DNA of 64,000 nt from Nocardia aurea (GTDB lineage: Bacteria; Actinomycetota; Actinomycetes; Mycobacteriales; Mycobacteriaceae): NCBI RefSeq assembly GCF_003123685.1, contig NZ_QCYJ01000005.1, positions 496,001-560,000 on the forward strand. Direction: 5' to 3'. The first letter of the stretch is position 1, and each line of letters opens with the position of its first letter. Positions 34,920-43,647 of the stretch are shown in pieces. Both the position numbers and the translations under genes were made by a program. The notes below the pieces were generated by a model. That model was not told where the DNA came from and ran no database searches. It saw nothing but the letters and a program-made list of their open reading frames with translations.

Positions 34920-35974
34920 CAGAAATCGGAATCGTTTGCCGCTGCCGCGATCTCGGCCAGCAGTGGTGCGTCGAAGGCGGTGTCGTCCGCGTCTGCCGCT
35001 CGGGCGAGTCTGGCGGTCGCCAGATCCCGCACCCGTCGCCGGATCTCGGTGTCGTCGGGCGCGGCGAATCCGGGCGGGCCGAAACCCGCGACGGATATGC
35101 CGACGTCGGTGACCTGTCCCGCCACGGTCGGAGACGGGTCCACCGGACCTCGACCGATCCAGGTGTCGCCCACCAGCGACAATTCGATCTCGGCGAGCAC
35201 CGCGTCGGCGCCGCCCGCCGCGCCGACGAGCGCCCGTGGCCGCAGATGGTCCGGTACGCCGGGAACGAGGTCGGGTGCGGCGACCGCGCGCACCAGCACC
35301 CGCGTCGCCCCCGAATCCCGTGTCACCTCCCAGGACACCGCGCGTTCGGAGGCGTCGACCAGGCCGGGCGGGCAGCCCCGCCAGTCCCAGCCGCCGACAC
35401 CGCGCGTCAGTGTGAGGCCGCCCTCGTCGCCCTCGCCACCGGCGGCAAGTGCGTAATCGTCTTGGCGCGCAAGGGCATCGGCGGTCCGTGGGGCGAAGTC
35501 GGGCACCTCGGCATCCGCGCCGTCGACGAGTGCGTCACAGGCCTCGGTCAGGGTCGCGATCTCTTCCTCCAGCAGCCGCCGGTCCAGTGCGGCGATGCCG
35601 TCGATGGTCGACGCGGGCCACCAGCGGATCACCCAGTGCGCGTACGCGAGCCGCCACGCCTTCGCCACCAGATCCGGCCGGGCGGGCGGTGCGGGCAGTT
35701 CCACCGCGTGCCGATCGGCGGGCCGTAGTTCGGCGGCGGCCAGCGCGACCTCCTCACCGTAGACGGCCCACAGCCATTCCTGCGCGTCGTCGGGATGGTC
35801 GACCACCGCCGCCGGTGTCGCCTGTCCGGCCAGCAGACTCCAGGTGAGGTGCCCGCCCACGACTTCGAGAACGAGGGTGTCGGGATCCGGGGTTCCGTCG
35901 AGCACGGTCGGCGCGTCGGCGGGCGCGACGACCAGGAGTCCGTCACCGGTGCGGCGGATGCTCACGTCCGTCAT
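34919..35974 (-). CDS. unrecognised protein of the CHAT operon (351 aa)
   Basis: I do not recognise this protein. The N-terminal third is beta-rich (VSIRRTGDGLLVVAPADAPTVL, LVLEVVGGHLTWSLL); the middle is helical with tryptophans (KAWRLAYAHWVIRWWPAS); the last part alternates strand segments (ISVAGFGPPGFAAPDDTEIRRRVRDLATARLA). No signal peptide, membrane helix or catalytic motif. ATG 35974 shares one base with the stop of the preceding gene and has GAGGGCGAG upstream; the open frame before it is not meaningful. Operon position suggests a substrate, inhibitor or adaptor of the CHAT protease; that is inference only. Confidence 0.75.
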   Translation of the reverse strand: MTDVSIRRTGDGLLVVAPADAPTVLDGTPDPDTLVLEVVGGHLTWSLLAGQATPAAVVDHPDDAQEWLWAVYGEEVALAAAELRPADRHAVELPAPPARPDLVAKAWRLAYAHWVIRWWPASTIDGIAALDRRLLEEEIATLTEACDALVDGADAEVPDFAPRTADALARQDDYALAAGGEGDEGGLTLTRGVGGWDWRGCPPGLVDASERAVSWEVTRDSGATRVLVRAVAAPDLVPGVPDHLRPRALVGAAGGADAVLAEIELSLVGDTWIGRGPVDPSPTVAGQVTDVGISVAGFGPPGFAAPDDTEIRRRVRDLATARLARAADADDTAFDAPLLAEIAAAANDSDF

Positions 35975-37416
35975 CAGCTCGCCCTCGATTCGGTCTCGTC
36001 GGGATCCATGGCCAGGGTGAGGGCGCTGAGCGCGTTCTTCACCCTGGTCCGATGATCGAGGATCACCGATCGGGCCACGCCGTCGAGCAGATCCCACAGT
36101 TCGTCCGGCTCGAACACGCCCGTCTCGCGGACATCGCGACCGTGCAGCCGGACCCACAGTCTGCGCAGGTACGGACGCCACGGCGTGCGCAGTTCGGCCG
36201 CGATCACGGCGAGGGGGTTGTCCGGGGCGAGCGTCGAGGTGGTGTCGAGCATGAGCCTGCGTGCCTGGAGGACATACGCCTCGCGTTGCCAGCGGCTGTT
36301 GATGGCGCGCTGCGCGGCGGTCTCGTCATCCGTCTGCGTCACATCCGTCGCGACCGCTTCGGTGCGCGACCGACGCGCTATCCGCCCCGAGGGATGGTCG
36401 GCGATATCGGAGACCACCGCCACCCGTCGCGGTCCCAGTGGGCGGCTGTCGATCGGCGCGAGTCCTGTCGCCAGTACCGCCCCGGCGGCGGCTGTCACCC
36501 GAAGCGATTCGTCCAGCAGTGCCCACGGTGCGCAGCTGCGGGCGATCTCGTTGGTGACCAGTTCGGGAATGGGTGGTAGTTCGGCTCTTTCGCTTGATGC
36601 CTGGAGCACGGTGAAGACCCGCTCGTAGACGGTCCGATCGAAGGGCAGGGCGAGCTTCGAGGTCGACGCGGACGCGCCGAGCGCGGGCCGAGGTGGCAGC
36701 GGATGTTCGGTGAGACCGAGTTCGCGCGCGCTCGATCCGGATTCGCGCTGCCACAGGGACAACCCGGAATGGGTGCCCGCGTGCGCGTCGATCAGCCGGT
36801 CGAGCGCCCGCTGTCCCGCGTCGCCGTCGCCCTCCCAGCGCGCCTGGGCCGCGGCGTCGAGCAATTCGGTGAGTTCGGCGTCGTGATCGGCCGGTGACGC
36901 GGTCGCCGGTCGACGACGCCACGCGAGTTCGATGAGTCCCACCAGCTCACGGGCTTTCGATTCCTCGGTGACGTGCTGTTTCAGCGCCTGGGTTGTCCGC
37001 CCCGCCGAGAATTCGTGGATATCGCGCAGCGTCTCCTCGGCGGCGGCGCGATCCTCGGCGGGATCCGGCATCCCCTTCGTCGTCGCGAGTTCGAAACAGC
37101 GTTGGAAGTACAGATCCTGGGGATGGCCCTCGGTGATGCGCAGGGTCCGGCGCACCTGTTTGAGCAGTGTGAACCAGGCCGCTGTCGCCCGCAGGACATC
37201 CGCGCTCGCGTGAATCCTGGTGGCGAGCAGCGTCGCACCGTCCTCGCTGAGGATCGGCCCGGCGCACTCGGGATTCTGCACGGGCCGGATCACGAGTGGA
37301 TCCAGCACGAGTTTCACCGTGCGGCGCAAAGGCCCGCCGGAGGGACCGCTGAGCGGTTCGACGCCGTCGAGCCTGCGCCATACCTCGTCGAGCACCATGG
37401 CGCGCGGTCGTCGCAT
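35974..37416 (-). CDS. unrecognised first protein of the CHAT operon (480 aa)
   Basis: I do not recognise this protein. It is soluble, mostly helical and acidic, with long helices about 60-180 (TAAWFTLLKQVRRTL, HIHEFSAGRTTQAL-like), a Pro-containing break near 250, and a C-terminal helical region with WRPYLRRLWVRLHGRD. No export signal or known catalytic motif. It is the promoter-proximal gene; ATG 37416 lies 6 nt after a TAACCT -10 box, so the message is probably leaderless. Every downstream gene is coupled to the one before it, implying fixed stoichiometry of four products that act together. Confidence 0.75.
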   Translation of the reverse strand: MRRPRAMVLDEVWRRLDGVEPLSGPSGGPLRRTVKLVLDPLVIRPVQNPECAGPILSEDGATLLATRIHASADVLRATAAWFTLLKQVRRTLRITEGHPQDLYFQRCFELATTKGMPDPAEDRAAAEETLRDIHEFSAGRTTQALKQHVTEESKARELVGLIELAWRRRPATASPADHDAELTELLDAAAQARWEGDGDAGQRALDRLIDAHAGTHSGLSLWQRESGSSARELGLTEHPLPPRPALGASASTSKLALPFDRTVYERVFTVLQASSERAELPPIPELVTNEIARSCAPWALLDESLRVTAAAGAVLATGLAPIDSRPLGPRRVAVVSDIADHPSGRIARRSRTEAVATDVTQTDDETAAQRAINSRWQREAYVLQARRLMLDTTSTLAPDNPLAVIAAELRTPWRPYLRRLWVRLHGRDVRETGVFEPDELWDLLDGVARSVILDHRTRVKNALSALTLAMDPDETESRAS

Positions 37417-37428
37417 TCGACCAGGTTA
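37416..37428 (-). promoter_or_regulatory. leaderless -10 box of the CHAT operon
   Basis: TAACCT (complement of 37423-37428) precedes ATG 37416 by 6 nt. It is the only promoter I see for the four coupled genes. Confidence 0.5.
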
Positions 37429-37548
37429 ACGGAGTTTCGGCGAATGCGGACCGCCCAAACCTGGGATCGGTAGGGCGCGCGGCCTTCATACCTTTTTGTC
37501 AACGGCGCCACCGAGGAGCCGAAGAAACAGACAGAGAAGGACAAAGAA

Positions 37549-38088
37549 ATGAACACCAAGACCCGCTTCGCCGCCACCGCGATCGCCGCCTCCGCCACCC
37601 TGGCCCTCTTCGTCACCGGATGCAGCGACGACGCCTCCACCTCCACCCCGACCTCGAAGGCCCAGACCGCCACCTCGGCGGCCCCGGTCGCACCGGCGGG
37701 CGGCAAGTCGGCCGCGACGGTCGACGGCAAGGCGCTCGAGGCCAAGTTCGACACCACCTGCGCCAAGCAGGGCAGCACCCTGGCGCTGGCCCTCACCGAT
37801 ACCAACAGCTCGACCTACGGTCAGCTCAGCGTCAGTGCCAGCATCGAGGGTGACACGGTGCAGGCGGTCGGTATCGCGGGCAGCAAGGGCGGCTCCAACG
37901 GCCTGCCCTACGCAGTCGGCTACGGCAACGGCCAGCCGGGCGGTTCGGCCAAGCTGGTCAAGGACGGCAACACCTACAAGGTCACCGGCGAGGGCGTCGG
38001 CGTCCCGGACCTCACCAACCCGCTGGCCGGTCCCACCACCTCGAAATTCGAGATCACCTTCGCGTGCACGACCATCGTCGGCGCCTGA
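37549..38088 (+). CDS. lpqH: LpqH-family (19-kDa antigen-like) lipoprotein
   Basis: 179-residue cell-surface lipoprotein. Signal 1-24 with lipobox VTGC (Cys25), a Ser/Thr/Pro/Ala-rich linker (26-60, likely glycosylated as in the mycobacterial 19-kDa antigen), and a beta domain with two cysteines (TTCAKQ about 75, FACTTI about 175) that should form the conserved disulfide. The GxxYxVTGEGVGV motif is typical. Related mycobacterial proteins are abundant TLR2 ligands. AGAAGGA precedes the ATG. Divergent from the CHAT operon across 132 bp. Confidence 0.9.
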   Translation: MNTKTRFAATAIAASATLALFVTGCSDDASTSTPTSKAQTATSAAPVAPAGGKSAATVDGKALEAKFDTTCAKQGSTLALALTDTNSSTYGQLSVSASIEGDTVQAVGIAGSKGGSNGLPYAVGYGNGQPGGSAKLVKDGNTYKVTGEGVGVPDLTNPLAGPTTSKFEITFACTTIVGA

Positions 38089-38100
38089 TCCCCACCACGC

Positions 38101-38147
38101 CTCGAACTCCGCGCTCCCGCAGTGCATCGCGGGAGCGCGGATTCGAG
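38101..38147 (+). terminator. hairpin after lpqH
   Basis: A long stem pairs 38101-38120 with 38129-38147 (19 bp with one bulged base, 8-nt loop). There is no U tract, so it may be an attenuator or mRNA-stabilising end rather than a full terminator; the next gene follows on the same strand. Confidence 0.55.
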
Positions 38148-38192
38148 TGCGATCCCCACCCCTCCGAAATCCGACGCAGTAAAGGAAAACCC

Positions 38193-38987
38193 ATGAAGAA
38201 CAAGGCCCGCGCTCTGGCTCTCGCCCTCGGCGTTCTCGCGATCGGCTACTACTTCTGGCACGGACTCACCTTCGACAGCGGCGATCCCTACGTACTCGCC
38301 TGGGTGGGTTGGCAGATGTCGCTGCCGATCATCGCCCTGACGATCGTCCCGATAGTCTTCGCCTTCACCGCCGACGGCATCCTGCCCGCGCTGACCGGCC
38401 TGAACAGCTCCGAATTCCAGGGCGGACAGATGGGCCTGGGCACCGTGCGGTCGTTCCGCCACACCGGCGTGACCCTCAACGACCAGCCGCAGGTGCGCAT
38501 CGAGTTCAGCGTCGAGGGCGCGGACGGCAAGGTCTTCCCGTCCACCGCGCGGATGATCGTGCCGCTGACCGAACTCGCGCTGCTTCGCCCCGGCGTGGTG
38601 CTGCCGGTGCGATACCTGCCCGGCCGCACCGACAAGGTCGAGGTCGACATGTCGGGTAACGGCGCCGAGGCGCAGCGCGCGATGAACGCCTCGATGATGC
38701 GGAAGGGTTTCACGACCGAGGCCAAACTCGATATCGCCGAACGCGGTATCCGGGCGCAGGCCGTGGTGCAGTCGCTCTCGGTGCCGGGCGAGATCCGCGA
38801 CGGACATTCCAAGATCGAGCTCGCGCTGCGCGTCACCCGGCCCGACGGTTCCACCTTCGGCACCCGCGTGGAGAAATTCCTGCCGCCGACCGCCGTCGGA
38901 TACGTCCAGGTCGGGCGGATCGTGCAGGTGTCCTACCTGCCCGAGAACGAGCTGGAGGTCGTGCTGACGCTGCCGGTCAATGCCTGA
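38193..38987 (+). CDS. membrane protein with DUF3592-like tandem beta domains
   Basis: 264 residues: two N-terminal helices (about 5-22 and 40-62), then two similar beta domains. Each has a pattern V-R-I-E-F-x-V...PLTELALLRPGVVLPVRYLPGRTDKVEV and its repeat IVQVSYLPENELEVVL, as seen in DUF3592-like membrane proteins. Ribosome site AAAGGAAA before ATG 38193; the frame upstream is not conserved. It follows lpqH, with a strong hairpin between. Function unknown, presumably exposed at the membrane surface. Confidence 0.65.
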   Translation: MKNKARALALALGVLAIGYYFWHGLTFDSGDPYVLAWVGWQMSLPIIALTIVPIVFAFTADGILPALTGLNSSEFQGGQMGLGTVRSFRHTGVTLNDQPQVRIEFSVEGADGKVFPSTARMIVPLTELALLRPGVVLPVRYLPGRTDKVEVDMSGNGAEAQRAMNASMMRKGFTTEAKLDIAERGIRAQAVVQSLSVPGEIRDGHSKIELALRVTRPDGSTFGTRVEKFLPPTAVGYVQVGRIVQVSYLPENELEVVLTLPVNA

Positions 38988-39033
38988 TCCCCACCGCCCC
39001 GGGTCCGACGTCCACCACGACAGATCTCCGCCG

Positions 39034-39072
39034 ATCCCGGCGTTCGCGACACACGCGGGCGCCGGGATTTTC
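39034..39072 (+). terminator. hairpin with short T run
   Basis: A 9-bp stem (39034-39042 with 39060-39068) enclosing 17 nt is followed by TTTTCG. Probably ends transcription of the preceding membrane-protein gene. Confidence 0.5.
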
Positions 39073-39119
39073 GCGTCGGCACCCTCTCGGCTAACTGAGG
39101 GTTACCTAATTGGTCAGGC

Positions 39120-39149
39120 GTTCACCTTTCGGTTTCCTCCGGATAGTCT
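39120..39149 (+). promoter_or_regulatory. PHO-box-like promoter of the phosphatase gene
   Basis: GTTCACC at 39120-39126 is followed 11 nt later by GGTTTCC (39131-39137), resembling the actinobacterial PHO box of 11-nt direct repeats of GTTCACC; the second unit matches at 4 of 7. A GATAGT/TAGTCT -10 element lies at 39142-39149. This suggests induction under phosphate starvation. Confidence 0.5.
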
Positions 39150-39194
39150 GAGGCGTTTAGCGTGCGGCGCGTCGGATCAATCCAGGGAGTCATC

Positions 39195-41270
39195 GTGATC
39201 TCGAAACCCCTCGCCCTCTTCGTGAAGCATGACGGCCAGTCCGCCCGTGCGTCCGTGACGTGCGAATACAAATGCGCCAACGCCTGTTTCCACGAGGCGC
39301 CCAACACCTCGGCGGGGGCGTACTTCGGCGATATCGTCAGCTCCTTGAACCGGCGCGGCCTGATCAAGGGCGGTGCCGCTGCGGTCCTCGCGGTCGGGGC
39401 GGGCAGCGCGCTCGCCGCCTGTGGCGACGACGACGCCTCGGCGAATTCGGTCACCCCCACCTACACTCCCGCGGGATCCGCCGGTACCGGCACGAGTTTC
39501 ACCGCCGTCGCGCCCAACAAGGAAGACGCGCTGGTGATCCCCGACGGCTATCAGCAGTCCGTCGTCATCCGCTGGGGTGATCCCCTCTTCGCCGACGCGC
39601 CCGCTTTCGATTTCGACAAGCAGACCCCGGCGGCGCAGGCCAGGCAGTTCGGCTACAACAACGATTTCGCGGCACTGCTGCCCATCGAGGGCCAGCCGAA
39701 TTCCTATCTGCTGGTGGTCAATCACGAATACACCACCGGCCCGCAAATGTTCCGGGGCTACAACAAGGATGCCCCGACCGACGAGCAGATCGCGATCACC
39801 AAAGCCGCGCACGGGCTCACCGTCGTCGAGGTGAAGGGCGAATCCGCTACCGGCAAACTGACGCCGGTCTTCGGCAAATACAACCGTCGGATCACCGCCG
39901 ACACCGAATTCACGCTGACCGGCCCCGCCGCGGGCACCATCTTCACCAAGACCTCCGCCGACCCGAGCGGCACCAAGGTGCTCGGCACCTTCGCCAACTG
40001 CGCGGGCGGGGTCACCCCGTGGGGCACGGTGCTTTCCGGCGAGGAGAATTTCCACGGATACTTCGCCAACGGCGACAAGATCAGCGATCCGCTCGACAAG
40101 CCGCGCGCCAAGCGGTACGGATATCCCAAGGGCGCGACCACGCCGAACCAGTGGGAGCGCACCGACAAGCGTTTCGACCTCGCGCAGGAACCCAACGAAG
40201 GCAACCGATTCGGATATGTCATCGAGGTCGACCCGTGGGATCCCGCCTCGACGCCGGTGAAACACTCGGCGATGGGCAGGCTCAAGCACGAGGGCGCCAA
40301 TATCTACGTGACCAAGGCGGGCGACGTCGTCTCCTACACCGGTGACGACGAACGCTTCGACTACATGTACAAATTCGTGTCCTCCCGCAAGATCCAGTCG
40401 GGCAGCGGAGCGGCCAGCACGCGGCACAATATGACGATTCTCGACGCGGGCACCCTCTATGTCGCCAAGCTGAGCGGCGATCATCCGGACAAGGTCGACG
40501 GCTCGGGCACGGTGCCGTCCGACAAGGGTTTCACCGGCAAGGGCCAGTGGATTCCGCTGCTGGAGACCGGATCCGACGGTAAGGGCAAATCGCTGGTCGA
40601 GGGCATGTCCGCCGCCGAGGTCGCCGTGTTCACCAGGCTCGCCGCCGACAAGGTCGGCGCGACCAAGATGGACCGGCCCGAGGATTTCGAGGCCAATCCC
40701 TACACCGGCAAGGTGTACGTCGCCCTGACCAACAACGACAATCGCGGCAAGGACAGCACCGTCGCAGGCCCCGACGAGGCCAACCCCCGCAAACTGAACA
40801 AGAACGGTCAGGTCCTCGAAATCGACGACGACCACACCGGAACCGAATTCACCTGGTCGTTGCTGCTGGTCTGCGGCGACCCGGCCGCCGCCGACACCTA
40901 TTTCGCGGGATTCGACAAGACGAAGGTCAGCCCGATCTCTTGCCCGGACAATCTGGCCTTCGACGCCTACGGCAATCTGTGGATCTCCACCGACGGCAAC
41001 GCCCTCAAAACCAACGACGGCCTGTTCTCGGTGGTCCTGGACGGACCCAATCGCGGTGAGACCAAACAGTTCCTGACGGTGCCGAAGGGCGCGGAGACCT
41101 GCGGCCCGATCGTCACCGAATCCCGCGTGATCGTCTGCGTGCAGCACCCGGGCGAAGCCGACGACGCCACCCCGGAGAACCCGCTCTCGCACTGGCCCGA
41201 CGGCGGTACCGCCCAGCCGCGTCCCTCGGTCGCGGTGGTGTGGAAGAACAACGGCCGCATCGGCGTCTAG
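39195..41270 (+). CDS. PhoX-family (DUF839) phosphatase, Tat-exported
   Basis: 691-residue secreted calcium/iron-type alkaline phosphatase of the PhoX family. The head carries conserved cysteines (VTCEYKCANACFHEAPN, Cys23/27/31). An internal Tat signal, NRRGLIKGG (Arg53-Arg54), precedes a hydrophobic stretch ending LAAC (Cys76), a possible lipobox. The body shows PhoX hallmarks: NHEYTTGPQMF, FANCAGGVTPWGTVLSGEENFHGYF, EGNRFGYVIEVDPWDP, KHSAMGRLKHEGA and CPDNLAFDAYGNLWISTDGN. Start GTG 39195 has AGGGAG upstream. The PHO-box-like promoter supports a role in releasing phosphate outside the cell. Confidence 0.93.
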   Translation: MISKPLALFVKHDGQSARASVTCEYKCANACFHEAPNTSAGAYFGDIVSSLNRRGLIKGGAAAVLAVGAGSALAACGDDDASANSVTPTYTPAGSAGTGTSFTAVAPNKEDALVIPDGYQQSVVIRWGDPLFADAPAFDFDKQTPAAQARQFGYNNDFAALLPIEGQPNSYLLVVNHEYTTGPQMFRGYNKDAPTDEQIAITKAAHGLTVVEVKGESATGKLTPVFGKYNRRITADTEFTLTGPAAGTIFTKTSADPSGTKVLGTFANCAGGVTPWGTVLSGEENFHGYFANGDKISDPLDKPRAKRYGYPKGATTPNQWERTDKRFDLAQEPNEGNRFGYVIEVDPWDPASTPVKHSAMGRLKHEGANIYVTKAGDVVSYTGDDERFDYMYKFVSSRKIQSGSGAASTRHNMTILDAGTLYVAKLSGDHPDKVDGSGTVPSDKGFTGKGQWIPLLETGSDGKGKSLVEGMSAAEVAVFTRLAADKVGATKMDRPEDFEANPYTGKVYVALTNNDNRGKDSTVAGPDEANPRKLNKNGQVLEIDDDHTGTEFTWSLLLVCGDPAAADTYFAGFDKTKVSPISCPDNLAFDAYGNLWISTDGNALKTNDGLFSVVLDGPNRGETKQFLTVPKGAETCGPIVTESRVIVCVQHPGEADDATPENPLSHWPDGGTAQPRPSVAVVWKNNGRIGV

Positions 41271-41280
41271 CTGTCAGCGA

Positions 41281-41312
41281 GGCCGCCGCCCGGACGCATT
41301 CGGGTAGCGGCC
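41281..41312. terminator. imperfect hairpin between convergent genes
   Basis: GGCCGC...CCCG pairs with CGGG...GCGGCC (two internal mismatches, about 8-nt loop), between the phosphatase gene and the convergent lysozyme gene. Confidence 0.45.
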
Positions 41313-41321
41313 CTTGCGGGA

Positions 41322-42065
41322 TCAGCCGCTGCCGGTCAGGCCGCCCATATGCGCGAAGCGGGCGAAATCGCCCTGGGCGCCGCTGTATACGTTGACGTCG
41401 GTGCGGCCCGAGATGCCGGGGATGCTGCCGCTGTCGGTGGTCTGCCAGAACGTCCAGGTGGGCCAGCCGCCGGGGACCTCGGGCTGGTCGTTGCCCCGGT
41501 AGTCGGCGATCCAGAGCGGATAGGCGGTGAACGCGTTCGTATTCGCCATCGCCGACTTCCAGAAATTCGGATACGTGTAGATGATCGGCATGCGGCCGGT
41601 CAGCGTGCGCACCGTGTTCAGGTAGCGGTGGGTCCAGTCGATGAGACCGGCCGGGTCGAGGCCGCCGGAATGTTCCATGTCGAGGACGGGCGGCAGGTCG
41701 AGTGGGCCGTTCTGGCCGAGCACCACCGCCGCGTACAGCGCCGCCTGCGGTTCGGGCGGCAGGCCGGGCTGGGCGTAGTGGTAGGTCCCGCGAGCGACGC
41801 CTGCGGCGCGCATCAGCAGGCTGTCGGGCACGAAATAGGGGTTCACGTAGCTGAGCCCCTCGGTCGCCTTCACCATGGCGAACTGATGTCCGGACCGTCG
41901 CACGGCGAACCAGTCGATCATCCTGCCGTCGATGTGCTGCCACGACGACACATCGGGGCCGGTCGGCGTCGCCTGCGCGGTCTGTGTGGTCGCTGTGAGG
42001 ATGCTGCCCAGTGCGATGCCGGACAATGCGATCACGCGTATCGATCTCCAACGAGTTCTGTGCAT
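41322..42065 (-). CDS. secreted GH25 lysozyme-like muramidase
   Basis: 247 residues. A Sec signal peptide (1 to about 32, AQA) is followed by a GH25 barrel that cleaves the MurNAc-GlcNAc bond of peptidoglycan: GPDVSSWQ (Asp38), FAMVKATEG, GTYHYAQP, PPVLDMEHSG (catalytic Asp-x-Glu), PIIYTYPNFW and PLWIADYR. All catalytic acids are present. It may remodel the cell's own wall or attack competitors. Monocistronic. Confidence 0.93.
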   Translation of the reverse strand: MHRTRWRSIRVIALSGIALGSILTATTQTAQATPTGPDVSSWQHIDGRMIDWFAVRRSGHQFAMVKATEGLSYVNPYFVPDSLLMRAAGVARGTYHYAQPGLPPEPQAALYAAVVLGQNGPLDLPPVLDMEHSGGLDPAGLIDWTHRYLNTVRTLTGRMPIIYTYPNFWKSAMANTNAFTAYPLWIADYRGNDQPEVPGGWPTWTFWQTTDSGSIPGISGRTDVNVYSGAQGDFARFAHMGGLTGSG

Positions 42066-42144
42066 GATGTTTGACGATAGCCAATAGCTTTGACCGTCAC
42101 CAGTGGGGCTGGTGATGTATTCGCCAGCAGTTCGCCAGGGAGAA

Positions 42145-43482
42145 TTATCCGAGCCAGTCCAGCACCGAAGCGGCGGTCCACGACTGCTGCATGCTGCCGA
42201 GCGGTTCGCCGGTGAACGGTTCGTAGTACTCGGCGAAACTACCGTCGCTGGCCTGGCGCAAACCCTCGGCGCGCAACGTGTAGGAGCGCTCGGCCCAGCC
42301 GCGGCGGGCGAAAACCCACGAGAACAGCCAGCTCATGACCGGCCAGACCGGACCGCGCCAGTACTCGCGGGACCGGAAGTCCTTGGACACCGGGGAAGTC
42401 GACGGCGGCAGGTGGTAGCGCAGATCGGGATGACCGCAGTAGCGCGGCCCCTCGAACAGGCGCAGCAGGCTGCGTTCGGTATCGCGTGGCAGGCCGCCGC
42501 ACAGCAGCGGGGCGAAGACGGACAGGGTTTCGGTGTTGATCCACCGTTGCAGCCGGACATCGAAATCGCGTGCCGCGCCGGTCCTGGCGTCGGCGGTGGC
42601 GACGACGCCCGCGCGGAAGCGATCGGCCCAGGCGTAGAGGTCGCGCACATCGGCGTTGGGCTGTTTGTACTCCTCGCCGATATTGGCGAGCACCTCGCAG
42701 GCCAGCGCGAAGATCGCGGTGACGAAAACGTCCTCCACGGCGAAACTCATACTAGAGGCGAGCAGATAGTCGTCGTATCCGGCGCGGCGCATCTGCTCGA
42801 CCAGCCACAGGTAGCGGTCGTACTCGCGGTCACTCGGGCGCTGCGTCGGATCGGAGACGATCACGGTGTCCTCGCGCCGGTACGGCGGCAGCGCGCCGGG
42901 GACCACATTCTCGTAGGCCCGGTCCCAGCGCGGTGAGTTGTCCATGCCGGATTCCCAGCCGTGGTACAGCGTGATGCGCCCGTTCTCCTTCGGATCGCGG
43001 GCGTGCGCGAGCCAACGGTGCCAGCGCACCAGATCCGGCCACCGGCGATTGAGGAATTCCTCCGCGACCGCCCTGGTGCTGCGGCCGTGCCTGCGCGAAT
43101 GGTCCAGGATGCGTTGCACCGCGATGGCGTGCACGGGCGGCTGGGTGATACCGGACGTGTCGGGGCCGTCCGGGGCATTGGCGGCGAGTTTCCTGCACTC
43201 CCAGCGCGCGGGGCCGGGGAAGTATCCGTCGACGCCGTTGGCGAACACGATGTGCGGGATCATTCCGTTCTTCCATTGCGCGGACAGCAGCGTGTCCAGT
43301 TCCACCACCGCGCGTTCGACGCTCAGCGGTGCCAGCCCGACCGACACGAATGCCGCGTCCCAGCTCCACATGTGCGGATAGAGCCGGGGCGCGGCACTGG
43401 TCATGGTGCCCAGATCATTTCCCCGCAGCAGATAGGCGGCGCGGGCCGCGAGCTGTGTTGGGGTGAACCCCGGATGTGCCAT
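42145..43482 (-). CDS. ggh: glucosylglycerate hydrolase (GH63)
   Basis: Hydrolyses glucosylglycerate, the compatible solute stored by mycobacteria during nitrogen starvation, to glucose and glycerate. 445 residues, about the length of the characterised M. hassiacum enzyme and nearly identical in key segments: FTPTQLAARAAYLLRGNDLG, YPHMWSWDAAFVSVGL, QWKNGMIPHIVFA, YHGWESGMDNSPRWD (catalytic Asp region), EYWRGPVWPVMSW and DGSFAEYYEPFTGEPLGSMQQSW (catalytic Glu region). ATG 43482 is chosen over GTG 43503 because GGAG and AGGTGG lie upstream of it and homology begins there. No ggs/gpgP genes are nearby. Confidence 0.94.
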   Translation of the reverse strand: MAHPGFTPTQLAARAAYLLRGNDLGTMTSAAPRLYPHMWSWDAAFVSVGLAPLSVERAVVELDTLLSAQWKNGMIPHIVFANGVDGYFPGPARWECRKLAANAPDGPDTSGITQPPVHAIAVQRILDHSRRHGRSTRAVAEEFLNRRWPDLVRWHRWLAHARDPKENGRITLYHGWESGMDNSPRWDRAYENVVPGALPPYRREDTVIVSDPTQRPSDREYDRYLWLVEQMRRAGYDDYLLASSMSFAVEDVFVTAIFALACEVLANIGEEYKQPNADVRDLYAWADRFRAGVVATADARTGAARDFDVRLQRWINTETLSVFAPLLCGGLPRDTERSLLRLFEGPRYCGHPDLRYHLPPSTSPVSKDFRSREYWRGPVWPVMSWLFSWVFARRGWAERSYTLRAEGLRQASDGSFAEYYEPFTGEPLGSMQQSWTAASVLDWLG

Positions 43483-43633
43483 CCACCTATTCTCCGACGA
43501 CACCCGGGAATATGCCTGCTCAGTGGTGTGTTTCCGGACACCGCGTCGTCGCCGGCCGATTCACTCCCGTCCATCCTGCCGTCGACCGGCAGATGTACGG
43601 CGACACGCGGCGGCGGCCTTCGCGCGCTGCCAC

Positions 43634-43647
43634 TACGGTGGGGCGCA
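43634..43647 (+). promoter_or_regulatory. leaderless -10 box of the SDR gene
   Basis: TACGGT at 43634-43639, 7 nt before ATG 43647. Confidence 0.55.

Noticed and set aside
39089..39110. IdeR/DtxR iron box upstream of the phosphatase gene
   Set aside because: Only one half (TTAGGT in complement) fits the 19-bp consensus; the other half does not. The nearby PHO-box-like element explains the gene better.
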